In this document: piece after piece, positions 33,937 through 46,022 of the stretch
Numbering within the stretch: the stretch's first letter is position 1
Layout of the letters: each line of letters starts with the position of its first letter
NCBI GenBank assembly: GCA_016081115.2
Contig: CM071936.1
Coordinates: forward strand, 79,647,262-79,711,261
Direction of reading: 5' to 3'
DNA length: 64,000 nucleotides
Origin: Rehmannia glutinosa
Taxonomy: Eukaryota; Streptophyta; Magnoliopsida; Lamiales; Orobanchaceae
Made by a program: the position numbers and the translations under genes
The notes under the pieces: generated by a model
What the model was told of the DNA's origin: nothing
The model's database searches: none
Seen by the model: only the letters and a program-made list of their open reading frames with translations

Positions 33937-35414
33937 TGTTTTATATATTTTTGTGTGTGAATTTTTGTGTGATTTCTATTTTTCGTATGGGTGATTGTGC
34001 ATATTTTTGTGTCTTTTCGTCCCATTTTATATTATCATATGTTACGTAGGTATTTTTGTTTGTTTCGTAGGTTTTCGTAAGAAGAAACCTTGAAAACGGT
34101 CAAAAACGGCACTACGAGCCAAAGACGGTCAAGGCATACGACGTTGTCTTGCGCCGCAAGAGAAGAGAGCACGCGCAACGCCAAGATTTGCGTAATTGAG
34201 CGCGCCGCGCAAGTATCTTGCGCGACGCCACAACATAAATGGCGGCGGGCGCGCACAAGGAAGGCCGCGGCCGCAACGGCGCGCCGCAAGAAGCGCGCGA
34301 CAAAGCGCGCACGCGACGCCCCGAGACGCCGCACTTGTGCGCGAGACGCTGTTGTGACGAGCCAAGCCCACCGCCAACACCGCCGGGCCCAGCACACATG
34401 TGCGGACGCGCACCTATAAGTTTCAGTTTTTATTCGTTTTTCCTTGTTCTTTTTGGATTCTTCCACCTTGTATAGGGTTTTAGGCTTATAAATAGCACTT
34501 GGGGATCCATAATTTCGTACACCTTCATTCTTAGCACTTCTAAACTTTAGTTTTTGGTATTTTTCTCTTCCATTCAATATTGGGATTGCTTGGGTTCTTC
34601 CCCTTGAAGTTATTTTTGCTTCTTAATCAAAGAGTAAGATTTTTTTCATCTCTTTTATCGATTTTAATTGTTGGGAGATTATTATTATTGCATGATCATG
34701 TTTATGATGGTTTTCTTTCCTTCATTGAGATTATGATCCCATCCCCAAGCATGAACTAATTTCTTTGTTCTAGGATTAGGATGATTTGATTCAAACAAAC
34801 AAGCATGAGTATTGATTAATTGATCTGCTTTCCTGGATAAATTGCTTTATTTGATACTTGATTGTCTGATCAACTTTTGATTGTTTTGGGGGAATAATTG
34901 AGATCGAGAGAAGATATTATTCCTGGACTAAATTTATTCGGGGGGTTAGATATGAATCGAAATGTATTATCTAACCTTAGGTTTAATGAAAATAGCAAAT
35001 TATGTTGGGATAGCCTGTCTTAATGTGAATACGAAAGTTATCGGACCTGGCCTGGAGTTTTTACATGTTTGTTATATTTTGTTAACCGCATGATCAATTA
35101 ATTGGTATCCTGCTTGCAAGTTTGATGAGATGAATCCATAATCCTAGACTTTCTTCCAAATCTTTTTTTCTCCAAAATTTAATCCAGCTTAGTTTTAATT
35201 TGTCTTTTTTAATTGTTTTCTTTTAGTTTAAATAAATCCAACAAATCTGGTTAGAGTGTTTAGGTTTTATTTTCTGTCAATTGTGATACATAATAATTAT
35301 TTGCCGGCTAAGTCTTCCTTGAGAGACGACTTGTGGTCAACTTGCTACCCTACGATTGATCTCGTTCTCTTGCGAGGATTGCTAGATTTATTATAGGTGT
35401 TTAGCGGTCGAACA
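33937..35414 (+). repeat. 3' LTR of the Athila-like element (1,478 bp)
   Basis: The LTR begins TGTTTTATAT and ends GGTCGAACA. A GC-rich island at about 34110-34420 is dense in GCGC, CGCCGC and GCGCGACG words and open in several frames on both strands; these frames are compositional artefacts. A TATAAATAG word at 34478-34486 with downstream TTCTTAGCACTTC could be the LTR TATA box. Confidence 0.9.
34476..34488 (+). promoter_or_regulatory. Candidate TATA box in the 3' LTR
   Basis: CTTATAAATAGCA lies about 60 bp downstream of the GC-rich island and well upstream of the LTR end, where the U3/R border would be expected. The matching site of the 5' LTR is lost in the gap. Confidence 0.45.
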
Positions 35415-35900
35415 GCAACATAAAAAAATTGCATACACATAAACAATTAATAAAGCATGCATTTCATAAATTAAAAACCACATAGAATATTTTTGCTTGC
35501 ACCTCAATGCGCAAAAATATAAAAAAAAATTACGCACCTTATGTGGAAAAAACAAATCCATGCACCAATGTGCGAAAAATAATTTTCCCATGCATCACAA
35601 TGCACACAAAAAATTATTAATTTGTTGCAAACATCTTAATGCGCAAAAATAGTTTTTCTTTAATGCAACTAATGAAAAAGAAAAAAAAAATATCATTGCT
35701 ACATATGTGCAATAAACAATTATGCATGCATCATATTGCACAATAATAATTTTGCAAGCATTCTCATGCGCAAAAATAATTTTTGTAAGCACTATTTGCG
35801 CAAAATATTTTTACATGCATTAATACTATAACAAAAATAAATAAAAAATAATAATTTTGCAAGCTTCCCAACGCACCAAAAAATATAACTTCCTATCCAG
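35415..35900. repeat. Irregular tandem repeat (GCAAGCATnnnATGCGCAAAAATAATTTT units)
   Basis: Units of about 35-45 bp repeat the words TTGCAAGCAT, ATGCGCAAAAATA and CATGCATCA roughly ten times with heavy drift. There is no coding signal. The array abuts the end of the Athila-like element. Confidence 0.6.
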
Positions 35901-36621
35901 CTTCTACATAAATAGAAAACATGATGGGACAATAATAAAAAAATCATCTTAGCCAAGTGGTGGATATGGATGAGATGTGTCAAAAGGTCTAGCGTTCAAA
36001 TCTAAGTTGGTCAATCCGTTCAAATTTTTTTTTCTAGTAATATCAAAGGGATACACCACTTGGGCAGCTACAACCACGTGGCAGCCATCGCGCCACATCA
36101 GCGCCCTAGCACTATGTCATCGTCCGCATGGCATCATCTGCCCGCATGACAGCCACCTCTAAGACCATGTCATTGCCCGTGTGGCGCCAACTGCCTGTGT
36201 GGCAATCCCATAAACGCCAATCAATCTCTGCCCCTATATACACCACAAAAAGCCAAATATGCACAAGGCCAACCAACAAGTGCCATGTGGCATATAATTT
36301 AGTTATTTTTAATAAAAAAACCTCTGTCAGCGCACCGACGCGAGACGAGAAACAAAACTGTGCAACAAATAAAGATCAAGTCACTGCACGAAAATCGAGG
36401 CGAATTTGTTTTTCCTTCAAAAACTAAGAATCGCCATAACTTATTCGTTTCAGATTCGTTTTGCATTCATAATATATCAAATTAATCTTCTTTCTGAGAT
36501 CTACAATTTGACACCAATATTGCATATATAAAACAGAAAAATCAGATTCGAATTTTTTTAAATTAATATCAAATCCTACATTTTATCAAACTCAAGACAT
36601 CAATAGGCGAGATCGAGTCAA
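35901..36621. other. Non-coding leader-like region of a copia-like element (-)
   Basis: This lies just inside the minus-strand primer-binding site at 36622. It contains short GC-rich repeats (CGTGGCA and TGCCCGCATG words at 36070-36210) and no gag or pol. It may belong to a large non-coding derivative or be unrelated sequence. Confidence 0.35.
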
Positions 36622-36635
36622 TGGCTCTGATACCA
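36622..36635 (-). other. Primer-binding site (initiator tRNA-Met) of a copia-like element
   Basis: On the minus strand TGGTATCAGAGCCA, the standard tRNA-iMet complement, begins 2 bp after the LTR end at 36638. Confidence 0.8.
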
Positions 36636-36637
36636 TT

Positions 36638-36853
36638 TGTTAGCAAATATGGGTCGAACATAAATTGCACATTTGCACATATAGGGTGGATCGAGTATAC
36701 CTATTTGCAATGAATTGTCGATCCACATAGCCGGATTAAGCCCGTCTACAAGCCTCCGTTTGATCCATGATTAAGCATCTACAAGCCTTATCTTGATTGA
36801 ATCGCGAGCAACGAACAAACCCCATAGATTGGTTGAACCACGAACAAGATCAC
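36638..36853 (-). repeat. copia-like LTR, inner half (split by the Tekay element)
   Basis: On the minus strand this half ends CATATTTGCTAACA next to the primer-binding site. At 36849-36853 it meets the Tekay insertion (target ATCAC). The outer half is at 51087-51390, so the restored length is about 520 bp, tips TGTAATTAG...GCTAACA. A short LTR with a tRNA-iMet site fits a Ty1/copia or small non-autonomous element; the family is an inference. Confidence 0.68.
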
Positions 36854-39800
36854 TATCACGCCCAAATGCGGCGCAACGACGATCTCAACCACTTAATTAG
36901 AAATAAACCAACAGTCTCTGATAAATGATACAAATAACTCCAAGTGAAAGAGAGAGTCTAAAGCGGAAATAAAATAAACATAAGTACGAATTACAACTTA
37001 AAGTCTAACGAGGTCCAAATACATCCGACATAATAACCTAAATAAGTTTACAGCCAAAATTAAAGCGTAAAGAACACCGTATCCAAATCTTAAATGTCAT
37101 GGGTCCTATGCCCTCAAGTTCTGATCAAATAGAGAAAAGAGTAGCGATATAAAAGGGAGTCCAACATCCGCGAGAGTTAATGAAATAAGTACAATCATCG
37201 AAAGATGGTACAAGTTCGATAAAGCGGGCGAGGGTCAACAATCTGCGGTCGAGTTGACATCCTCAACATCGTCCCCATCTAAAGGTTAGAAAAGCAGAAG
37301 GGAATGAGATAGAAACCTCGGTGGATGGGGTGTCGTGTGCAAGTGTGACGATATATATTTTGATGCAAGAAAAACGTATGAAAAAAATGCGTGAGATATG
37401 ATGCGTGATTTCACACACACGACCCACGAGCATCGTGAGAAATATATTTAAGTAATCTACCTATACGATTTTAAGAAAATGATTCGTGGTCACACACAGC
37501 ACTATGTGATTCAAGAAAGACAGGAGGATTGCGTGACGGTTTGTAGCGCCAATCCTATGCAATACAAGTAGCGATTGCGTGCGGTTTTGTAAGCGCCAAC
37601 CAAACGGGTCCGATTAACTCGAGATCGTGTGGATCGGATAGCGACCTTCGTTAACTTCCTTGTAACTCCCGAGCAAGATGATCCAAGACTGTCACCTTAT
37701 CGCTCCATAAGCAAAGACAAAATCCACAGTGGAGCTAGCAAGACTGGATTTGTCATAATCATGATTATACCTCAAGTCTTGTGCCCGCTTCCTCGGACAA
37801 ACTCCGTCCCTCGATTGCGGGATTAGGACAATGGGGCCGAAGAGTGGAATAGCGGTAGAGATGCCCGTTCCGTCCCAAGCGTATCCATTCGGACTATGAG
37901 CTCGACACACCAAGTTGACTCGAGCGGAAAGTAAATACAAGTTCGGGTAGTCAACCAGGCAATGAGTATTATTGATTTAGGGGAAGCGATTCGGAAAATT
38001 TTTGAAAATCGCAAGTGGCAATTATGGCGTTGGTGGAGTTACTTGGATGAAGATGATTATCGGGAGGATAAACAATCTTCGATATCTTGAAAGATTAGGT
38101 GGAACAAAAGTCCTTATAGATTCAAAACCGCAAGACGAGAAAGTCGCCCCGCGATTGCGTATTGATCGGTCAAGACAGTCCGATAAGTTAAGGTGTTTTA
38201 AGAAAATGAAATCTTTTATATCATTATTAAAAGTCAGAGGGTCCAGCGCTGTTTCGTTAAAGAGAAATAATTTGAGTTAGGTCCTTGTAAAAGAAAATTT
38301 ACAATTAGCCCCATTTTGTAAAAACCAATACTTTTGGGGTTAAAAATTGAATAAGTAAATGTCTCGACCATGAACAATTATGAGGTCAGATCCTAAATTC
38401 TCTAAATTGTTCAGAGATTCAGGTTTTAAATTTTTGAGGTCGAGTTTTTATAAAATTCTCACATTAGCCCCAAATTTGTTAAAATTGTCATTTCGGGCCC
38501 TAAGTTTAAAATAATTGGAACTCACAAACCGGAAGGGCTTTTAATGTGAATACAGTTGTAAAATGTCACTAAGGTCAGTGGGATATTGGAACAAAACCAG
38601 TTTTAAAAGGAAATAAGTATAGGTCCCTTAACGTTTGAAAATCTCATTTTGGTCCCATTTTAAAATAATTGCCTTTAAGGCTTTTAGGGTCCAATTGTTA
38701 TGAAATTTGAACCTTGGGTCCACAATATAATTATGTTAAAGTTAAATTAGTATTTTCAGGTGCATGGACTGCATAAGTCCTGGAAATTTCATTTTGGTCC
38801 TCAATTTTAATCTTTTATGATTTGGTCCCTCAATTTTTATAAAATTACTTTCCAAGCTCTAAACACTTGGATTTTTGGAATACACTTAAAATATGTTATT
38901 TCCAGTTCCTTAAGAGTTAAAATTTCAAATTTTAAAAATAGGGTCTGGTACAGTTTCAAAAATTGCAATATGGCCCTTAAACTTCCAAAATTTTACAATC
39001 TAGTCCTTGGGCTTTTAAGGGTTAATTTTATTTATCTAAAAACTCTTAAAACTTTATTAAAATGTCCGAACATCATTTTTGAACCTGAGTACAGTCCCAA
39101 AATTCAAATTTTAAGTTTTATTTTCTTGCAATAAGTCCACCAACTTTCCATTTTCGCATTTTAAGTCCAAAAATTGAAATTTAATCAATTATGCTCGACT
39201 TTTCTAGGTTATAAATCATACAAAACATGGATTTCAAGGGTCATACATATACAAGTCCATTTCACACAATAATTCATCAAATATCACAATAAAGTGTACA
39301 TGTATGCACCTATTTTTCAACAAATAGCATTTTGAGCCATACTTGAGAAATTTTCAACTTGATACAAGAAATTAACATGCAATACATAACATATATATCT
39401 CAACAGTTTGATTATATATATTGAGCACAATAAAATGTACATGTATGCACCTATTAGTTCTTTTTTTTTTTATATAGTCTTTCTAGATATCATAGTGATA
39501 GGTTATTTGTTCTTTGATTTTCTCCCGCCTTGACGGGACATGACATTGTATAACAGTTTGATTATTTGATCTACAGTGGGGATCACGGCTCAATCCCCCA
39601 CCCCCGGGGGTGTTATTTTGCAAAAAAAAAAAACAAAAATATATATATCTCAAGTGCTCAATATCAAAATACTACATGCATTTTAAGTAAAAACACCTAG
39701 AAGTTGGAAAGATTTTTCAACCCACCTTAAAATGAACTTGTTGGTGAAAGATGAAATAAATCACTCTTGAAGGAGAAGTGACTTAGGTCAGCCCCCTAGA

Positions 39801-41184
39801 TCAAGGAATACCAAAAAAAATGTAGGAGTTAGGAAATGAGGTTAAAAATTTAAGGAAAGAAGAAGGAGAGGTGAAGAAAATTGGTAAAACTACACTTACC
39901 TTGTGTAGTAGAGGAAAAGAGACTAGTAGAGGTCTCAAAATGGGTCTCCTTCTTCACTCTTAAACTAACTCTTAAGGTCAGCCCCTAAAAGTCCAAAAAT
40001 GAAAATGGAGTATCATTGGAAAATAGAAGTGAAGAAGAAATGTACTAAAAATCCCATTTCTTACCTTATAGTCCAATTTCTCTTCAAAATCTTCAAAGTC
40101 TTGAAGTCCTTTTCAAGATAATGGTAAGGCTCTTAGTGTCTCCCAAGTCTTCTAAGTATACCTCAAACCAAAAATCAAACTTAGGTTAAGAAGTGAAGAT
40201 GATGAGCTAGAGGATAACAAGATGATTTTTAGAACACAATTTCTTACCTTGTTGAAGGGGGTGTTCGAATTTGTTGATGAAGTAGAGGGGGGTGTTCTTG
40301 AAATTTTGGTTAAGTGTTTGAAGGTTTGAAGAAGAAGATGAACTTATGCTTAGAGAAAATGTTGGAGGATTTTTGGAGAGAAGTTGGAGAGAATGGCTTG
40401 AGGGATGAATGTGTTGGTGAAATGAAGTGTGATGAATGAAAGTTGAACAATATTTCTTGCCCATCTAAGGCCATTTGGCCGTCCACTAGGGAGGGAGGGA
40501 GACAAAAAAAAATTGTTTTGTTTTTTGTAAAAAATAACTTAGTGGTAATAATTGGGTGATTTAGGAAATAAAAAATTAATTAGAGTCCTTTTACTAGGGA
40601 CATGAAGCCAAAAGCTATGTTTAGGGGAATTATTTGTTTGTTGACAAAGATGTAGTGGAATATGTAGGGTAATTTAAATGTAGGTTTGAAAAATAAATTG
40701 AAAAATTCTCCAATTTTAATGAAATTTCGAAAATTAGTAAAATAAAATAACAAAATAAAATATTTGGTTTCTTTCTTTTATAAAATTAAGGGAAATACAA
40801 AATATATATAAATATCCATAATTGAATATTTAGAAATTTAAAATTAAGGATGTGAAATAAGAAATGTGTATTTCAAAAATAACAATTTGGAAGTTATTGG
40901 GAATGAATTATAGAATCAGATCAAATATTTGGATAAGGGTCAAAATGTACTCCTAAATTATCGAGGGTCTAATATTTCTAAAGTCGTAGTCATTCGATCA
41001 AGTATTAATACTAGAGGAGAATATAAAATTTGCTAAGCTCAAAAATGCGAAATGCTTAATTGACGTTGGAAGAAATAAATAAAAGTAGAGTTGCGCTTCA
41101 TTAATAATAGGTTTGTGATACATAGCCGAATAAATAATCACTACATAACACCGTATCTCACGTTGTTAAAATTCGGGCCTCACA
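36854..41184 (-). repeat. 3' LTR of the Tekay-type element (4,331 bp)
   Basis: In minus orientation it starts TGTGAGGCCCGAATTT and ends GGGCGTGATA, where the canonical CA tip is mutated to TA. It aligns end to end with 47028-51081. The longer length is mostly due to the insertion at 39404-39653. Confidence 0.92.
39404..39640 (+). mobile_element. 5'-truncated LINE fragment with a patched 5' end
   Basis: Absent from the other LTR copy. It ends in an A-rich tail (39622-39638) and is flanked by the 13-bp duplication ATATATATCTCAA (39391-39403 and 39641-39653). The main body (39455-39620, with CTCCCGCCTTGACGGGACATG and a run of CCCCCACCCCCGGGGG) looks like an L1 3' UTR. The first 50 bp is a patchwork: CAGTTTGATTAT copied from the LINE itself (near 39557) and 30 nt copied from the host LTR (39285-39314, one mismatch). 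Confidence 0.85.
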
Positions 41185-41200
41185 TTCACCCCTCCTTAAA
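41185..41200 (-). other. Polypurine tract of the Tekay-type element
   Basis: On the minus strand AAGGAGGGGTGAA lies directly before the TGTGAGGCCC start of the 3' LTR. Confidence 0.8.
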
Positions 41201-41223
41201 AGAATTTGGTCCCCAAATTCTCT

Positions 41224-44200
41224 TCAGAACAACTCTAGATATTGATTCCTCATGTCTTCTTCCATCTCCCACATTGCGTCTTCATCTCGGTTGTGGTTTC
41301 GCCATACCACTTTAACCATCGAAATCTCTCTATTACGCAACTGACGTATCTGCTGGTCAATGATCTGGATTGGTTTCTCGATGTAGGATAAATTTTCCAT
41401 CAGAGAATGAGTATCTTAGGTGATGATATGCTCGGGATCTGGTTGATACTTCTTTAACCTCGATACATGGAATACATCGTGCATTCCCGCATACTGTGCT
41501 GGTAACTCGAGTCGGTAGGCTAACTTCCCGATCCTCTGTAAAATCTTGTAAGGTCCAACATATCTCGGGCCCAACTTGCCTCCTTTCTTTGGATTGATCA
41601 ATCCTTTCCGTGGAGAGAGTCTGAGAAATACTTCATCTCCGGCTTCAAATTCCAAGTCCTTTCTCCTCTTGTCTGCGTAACTCTTTTGGCGGCTCTGAGC
41701 TGTGCGGATTCGTTCCTTGATCAGCTTGACCTTCTCCATGGCCTCCTGAACTAAGTCGACCTTTGGAATCAAGGGCGATTTTCGTTTCTCTTTTGGAGTC
41801 CATTGGTCATCAATCTCCCAGTGTAGTGGAGATCTACACTTTTGCCCGTACAAGGCTTTGTAGGGTGACATCCCAATTGTGGCATGATAGCTGTTATTAT
41901 AGGCGAACTCGGCCAATGGTAAGTGTGAATCCCAACTTCCTTGTAAATCCAACGTGCAGGCTCGCAGCATATCTTCCAGGGTTTAAATCGTTCGCTCAGA
42001 CTGGCCATCCGTTTGTGGATGTGCTGCTGTGCTGAAGCTTAGCGAGGTACCCAATTCCTCATGCAAGCACTTCCAAAATCTGAGACAAACCTCGGTCTCT
42101 GTCGACACAATGTCGATGGCACTCTATGTAGTCGAATGATCTCTGGATATAAATTTGCGCGAGGTTACGCAAGTCGGTTTTCTTCATGTGTAAGAAGTGT
42201 GCAAATTTCGTGAGTCGGTCTACAACTACCCATATAGATCATGGCCTCCTCTAGTCCTTGGTAGATCCGTCACGAAGTCCATCGTTATGTGTTCCCATTT
42301 CCACTGGAAATTCTCAACGGTTGTAATAAAACCGGATGGTCGTTGGTGTTCTCGCTTTACTCGTTGACAAGTCAAACATCTCGCAACGAACTCCGCTACC
42401 TGGTTCTTCATGTTTACCCACCAAATGCCATTTCAAGTCCTTATACATCTTATTTCCTCCGGTGTATAGTGTATTTGAACGGGTGCTTCGAGAGAATTCT
42501 ACTCCTAATCCGCTCGTCACTTGGTACACAAACTCGATTTCAAATTTGATGATCCCATCTTCATGTATCGAGAATTCGACCTCTCTCCTTTAAGTATCTT
42601 CTCTTTCGCTTTTGAAGTTGCACATCTGTCCCTGTCTTTGCCTGATCTCGTTCGAAAACTAGGTTTAACCGAAATGTTAGCACAAGAAATTTGAGTATTG
42701 GTCGTCGTCGGATTCCAAGTGCTCAACTCTTCTAATGATTTCTACTCTCGAATCATTAGTCTGGTTAAACTCGCCTTTTTGCTCAAGGCGTCAGCTACTA
42801 CGTTAGCTTTCCCGGGATGGTATTGGATATCAAAGTGATAGTCCTCTATTAACTCCATCCATCTTCGTTGCCTCAAATTGAGATCCTTCTGAGAGAATAA
42901 ATACTTCAGGCTCTTATGATCCATGTAAACCATGAATGTTGCTCCGTAGAGATAATGCCTCCATTTCTTTAACGCGAACACTATTGCTGCCAATTCCAAG
43001 TCATGCGTTGGGTAATTGGCTTCATACGGCTTGAGTTTCCGTGATGCATAAGCAATGACCTTTCCTTCCTGCATGAGTACTGCTCCTAGTCCTTCCTTTG
43101 ATGCATCACTGTAGACGACAAAGTTTTATGTTCCCTTTGGAAGGGCTAAGACTGGAGCTGTAGTAAGTCGTTTCTTGACTCTTGAAACTAAATTTAACAC
43201 TTGTCATTCCACTCAAACTTGACTTGCTTCTCGGTTAGTCGAGTGAGTGGTCCTAAAATATCTTGGAGAAATCCTGGATAAATCTTCGATAATATCCAGC
43301 TAGTCCTAAGAAACTTCGATCTCCGTTCTGCACTCGGGTTGTTTCCATTCAACCACTGTCGATGCCTTCAAGAATCTACGGCGATCTCAAAGGATACTAT
43401 GTGTTCCAAGAATGCGACTTCACTAAGCCAAAATTCGCACTTGCTGAATTTGGCATATAGCTTGTGCTCTCGTAGTGTCTCCAAAACAATTTTTCGGATA
43501 GCGACGCTCATGCTCTTCTCTAGACTTAGAGTATACGAGTATGTCATCAATGAATATTACTACGAATTGATCCAAATAAGGTTGAAAAACTCGATGCATC
43601 AGATCCATAAACGCTGCTGGTGCGTTTGTCAGACCGAAAGGCATCACTACAAACTCGTAGTGTCCATATCTGGTTTGAAATGCCATTTTGGAAACGTCTT
43701 CTTCACGGATCTTCAGCTAATAATATCCTTGTTGAAAATCAAACTTCGAGTACACCGTTGCTCCTTGAAGTTGATCAAACAGTTCGTCTATCCTCGGGAG
43801 GGGATATTTGTTCTTGATGGTCACGCTATTAAGACCGCGATAATCTATACACGCTTAATGTGCCATCCTTCTTTTTGACAAATAGTACCGGGTGCTCCCC
43901 AGGAGACGTGACTTGGATAAATCCCACATCCATCGAACCGTAATGAGTCTTCAACTCTTGTAACTCAACAGGGGCCATTCTATACGGTGTTCTGGCAATC
44001 GGGGCAGTTCCTGGTAATACCTCGATGGTGAACTCGACTTCCCTATCCGGAGGGACAGTGGTGAGTTCTTGTGGAAATACATATGTATATTCCGATACTA
44101 TAGGTACTTGGTTAATTTGGGTCTCAACCTTGGGTTTGTTAATTACAAACACCAAGTACCCCTGTGCCCCTCTAGTGATTGCTCTCCTCGCTTTCATTGC

Positions 44201-44653
44201 TGAAATGATTGGGGCAATCTTAACTCGTGCCCTTCCCGAAATTTCCACTTCGGGCTTACCGGGTTCACATAGCTTAATGGACTTGCGATGGCAGTCCATT
44301 TGTGCATGGTGTGCAGACAACCAGTTCATTCCCAAAATTACGTCGTATTCGGATATAGGTAATAAGATCAAATCGGCAGGAAAATTTATCTCATCAATCT
44401 TAACTTCGCATGCATTATAGATAATATATGTTATATGGCTTGCGCCCATAGGAGTTGATACTTCTAAACATATAGGCATAGGTTCCATGCATGCATGCAG
44501 TTTCTGTACAAAATGCGGTGCGACAAATGAATGCGATGATCCAGGGTGAAACAGTATATTAGCGTAGTGGTTAGATACTAGAAGCGTACCTTCCACCACG
44601 TCTGTTGCCTCTGGAGCCTCATGTCCGGCTAGTGCAAATGCTCGAGTGGGCAT
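41224..44653 (-). pseudogene. pol of the Tekay-type element: protease, RT, RNase H, integrase, chromodomain
   Basis: Protease region: LFHPGSSHSF near 44545, where the catalytic Asp of D-x-G is replaced by His; ILGMNWL near 44340. The open piece 43829-44653 runs into the RT start (FVKKKDG near 43880). RT palm: FGLTNAPAAFMDLM and VIFIDDILVYS near 43640-43530, with the double Asp intact. RNase H: 42742-43074, with THDLELAAIVFALKKWRHYL and ADALSKK. Integrase: zinc finger CLTCQRVKREHQ near 42370, core MDFVTDLPRT near 42280, then an open piece 41416-41970 with LPLAEFAYNNSYHATIGM and RYVGPYKI. Chromodomain: about 41390-41224 (EKPIQIID, VVWRNHN, EDAMWEMEEDMR). Frameshifts near 43820, 43480, 42500 and 42230, and a TAA at about 41416, break the frame. 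Confidence 0.9.
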
Positions 44654-44659
44654 CCTTGC

Positions 44660-45705
44660 CCGATTTCCCCATTACCCTGCTTGGCGGCTGCACTTGCTTG
44701 TTCGATCCTCGTACTTGGCAATCCTTCACCTGGTGTCTTGATTACTACCACAAGCAAACACCTTCCCCGTTTACGCCAACGATCATTGGCGATATGCCCT
44801 GGTTTCGCAATGTGCACACACTTGACCCGGCTTTCCTGTCTTCGTCCTTTCCCTTTATCCGCTTATTCATCGTCCCTTCAAACTTAGCAGTCGCTTAGAT
44901 GGTTGTCCCACAAACTGTCCTCTTGAGACTGCTTTGATGGCCTACTCTCATCAATCTGTCCCAACACAGATTCGATCCGGCTGATGCGGAGAGCTGCTTT
45001 TACCTTTCTGGCCGAGTAGGTTGTCATTTCAACAATCAAAAGTCGCTTTTGAAGTTCGATTTGATCCCCGTGTGAACTTATATAATTTGTCCTCTTTTGT
45101 ACCGATTGTCCCCAGCATATTTGGACAACCGATGAAACTCGGGACCGGGCTACGGACATGTTCCTTGCCTCAACTTATGAAATTCATCCCAAATAAGGTG
45201 CCTCTTTTTCACAACATGGGAAATGTACTCGCTCATGGAATTCAAATTAAAATTTTCCCATGTTCTATCTACTCGATCTTGTTCCCACTTTCTCTCAACT
45301 CGCTCTCCACCAATCTTGAGCAAATGATTCTAGTCGGAACACAAATGAGTGTAACCTTCTTTCCTTGGAATATTGGAGAGCATTAAAGATATTCTCAAGT
45401 TTCTGAATCCATTCTTCCGTCTTTATGTCATCTGGCTCCCCTAAGAAAGTCGGTGGGTCGAATCATAGGAACCGCTCCAATGTGCGATCATTCGCCTCTC
45501 GAACAAGTTCAGGAATAAGCTGTTGAGGCTCTGCTTGTTGTCTCATGAGCAACAGGATTTGCTACAGGGCCTGTGCAGTTAAGTTATCTCTAGCAGCTGG
45601 CGGAGGAGGTGGTGGCAATTCGGGGGAGGGTACCCGTTCCCTGGGTGCGTCAATATTCCTTTGGGGAACATGGCGGGGTCTCCCGCGTCCACGGTGTCCA
45701 ACCAT
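44660..45705 (-). pseudogene. gag of the Tekay-type element
   Basis: It begins at 45705 with MVGHRGRGRPRHVPQ, followed by a Pro-rich patch (PPPPPP near 45605). FLRFDPPTFLGEPDD near 45460 is the conserved Gag core of plant chromoviruses, and WIQKLENIF follows near 45400. The rest is broken by stops, including a TAG at about 45565 where a Gln codon is likely, and by shifts around 45330-45200. A zinc-knuckle region can be suspected at about 44830-44750 across frames (KPGHIAND). The gene lies between the extra ORF and pol, as expected. Confidence 0.8.
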
Positions 45706-46022
45706 TCTGTATTTTGAAGTTTAGCTACAATTCATAAATGAATGATTCCAATAACTACTCGCGTAAAACAAGTTATATCACAAGGAAGCAACAAAGAAGA
45801 CACAAGACATAGAATAAGTAGAAAAGGTATATTCATTGATGTGAAAATTTTAATACACCCAAATGAGTTCATACAATGAAATACAGAATCGAAGATAAAT
45901 CTAGAGTCAGAATACAACTTGATCAAAGTACAACGGGAAGCAAAATACAACAGAATGGAAATATGCGTCGGCTAAAATCTAACATAAAAGCTATCTTCTC
46001 GGTGAGGTTGTCGTCATCATCA

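Larger units (their letters stand above)
29853..35414 (+). mobile_element. Non-autonomous Athila/Tat-type Ty3 LTR element (gag and protease only)
   Basis: Two LTR copies (29853-30520, cut by the gap, and 33937-35414) flank 3.4 kb with Gag and protease remains. The primer-binding site matches tRNA-Asp, as in Athila/Tat elements, and a purine tract precedes the 3' LTR. No RT, RNase H or integrase words occur between 32640 and 33936, so the element would depend on proteins from another copy. The two LTRs are nearly the same over 670 bp; most differences are 1-2 nt indels. This points to a recent insertion, perhaps with residual sequencing error. Long A-runs at about 32860, 33376, 33420 and 33620 are internal. 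Confidence 0.85.

Noticed and set aside
34035..34577. Minus-strand 180-codon Arg/Ala-rich frame and several overlapping frames
   Set aside because: All come from the GC-rich island of the Athila-like LTR, which is open in most frames by composition alone; no motif.
38280..39160. Apparent short genes in the LTR (for example 38817-39134 and its twin at 49072-49326)
   Set aside because: They lie in corresponding places of both LTRs, are made of drifting low-complexity phrases, and are not conserved in frame between copies.
43339..43878. Plus-strand 179-codon frame
   Set aside because: Antisense to the RT palm of the minus-strand Tekay element.
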